DNA from: Verrucomicrobiales bacterium
GTDB lineage: Bacteria; Verrucomicrobiota; Verrucomicrobiia; Verrucomicrobiales; SKLO01
NCBI GenBank assembly: GCA_007123195.1
Contig: SKLO01000405.1
Location: 1 to 6,181, forward strand
Direction of reading: 5' to 3'
DNA: 6,181 bases
The notes under the pieces are model-generated. The model was not told the origin of the DNA. It ran no database searches and saw nothing but the letters and a program-made list of their open reading frames with translations. Positions within the stretch are counted from its first letter, which is position 1, and every line of letters starts with the position of its first letter. The translations under genes and the position numbers were made by a program. Positions 6,139-6,181 of this stretch are shown piece by piece.

Positions 6139-6181
6139 TCTGCATCATGGAAGCGAGAGCAAGGTCCAGTTCCGGCAATTC
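6125..6181 (-). CDS. Possible C-terminal end of a minus-strand gene (partial)
   Basis: Read on the minus strand from the window edge, 18 codons give ELPELDLALASMMQSLGM and then TAA at 6127-6125. The composition is ordinary for an amphipathic helix at a protein end. The stop falls in the bulge of the inverted repeat, which would then sit where a terminator is expected. Eighteen codons cannot prove a gene, and no family can be named. Confidence 0.3.
   Translation of the reverse strand, partial: ELPELDLALASMMQSLGM

Overview
This is a GC-rich bacterial chromosomal segment with four confidently supported genes, followed by about 545 bp of repeat-rich DNA. In order they are mutS (+), a NifS/IscS-type cysteine desulfurase (+), an exported hypothetical protein with a DUF4893-like domain (-), and purU (+). 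A few codons at the right edge may be the end of a fifth gene on the minus strand.

Organism: the MutS N-terminus lacks the short insertions seen in proteobacterial MutS and reads like MutS of the Verrucomicrobiota/Kiritimatiellota group (for example LLLFRLGDFYEMFFDDA and KQTTANAERFVTP). The spacer after purU carries GACA...TGTC hairpins and a heptamer array that resemble the dispersed extragenic repeats I associate with high-GC genomes of that group. The assignment is an inference from remembered family patterns, made without a search.

Layout: 1-24 is a short leader holding a hairpin directly before the mutS start. 25-2526 is mutS. 2527-2831 is a 305-bp spacer with short direct repeats and a weak terminator-like hairpin. 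2832-3989 is the desulfurase, which converges on and overlaps by 11 bp the minus-strand hypothetical gene (3979-4683). A 92-bp divergent spacer separates that gene from purU (4776-5636, GTG start). 5637-6181 has no credible complete gene. It holds a GC hairpin after purU, two related hairpins facing outward, an 86-bp array of 7-8-base units, a compound inverted repeat, and possibly the last 18 codons of a minus-strand gene.

The genes do not form one pathway: they cover DNA mismatch repair, sulfur mobilisation from cysteine, an unknown envelope protein, and one-carbon/purine metabolism. The mix of strands and the spacers suggest separate housekeeping units, not an operon. I see no defence system, prophage, transposase, CRISPR array or RNA gene. 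The most unusual parts are the repeat cluster after purU, a putative EF-hand loop in the exported protein, and the hairpin that places the likely mutS ribosome-binding bases in its loop.
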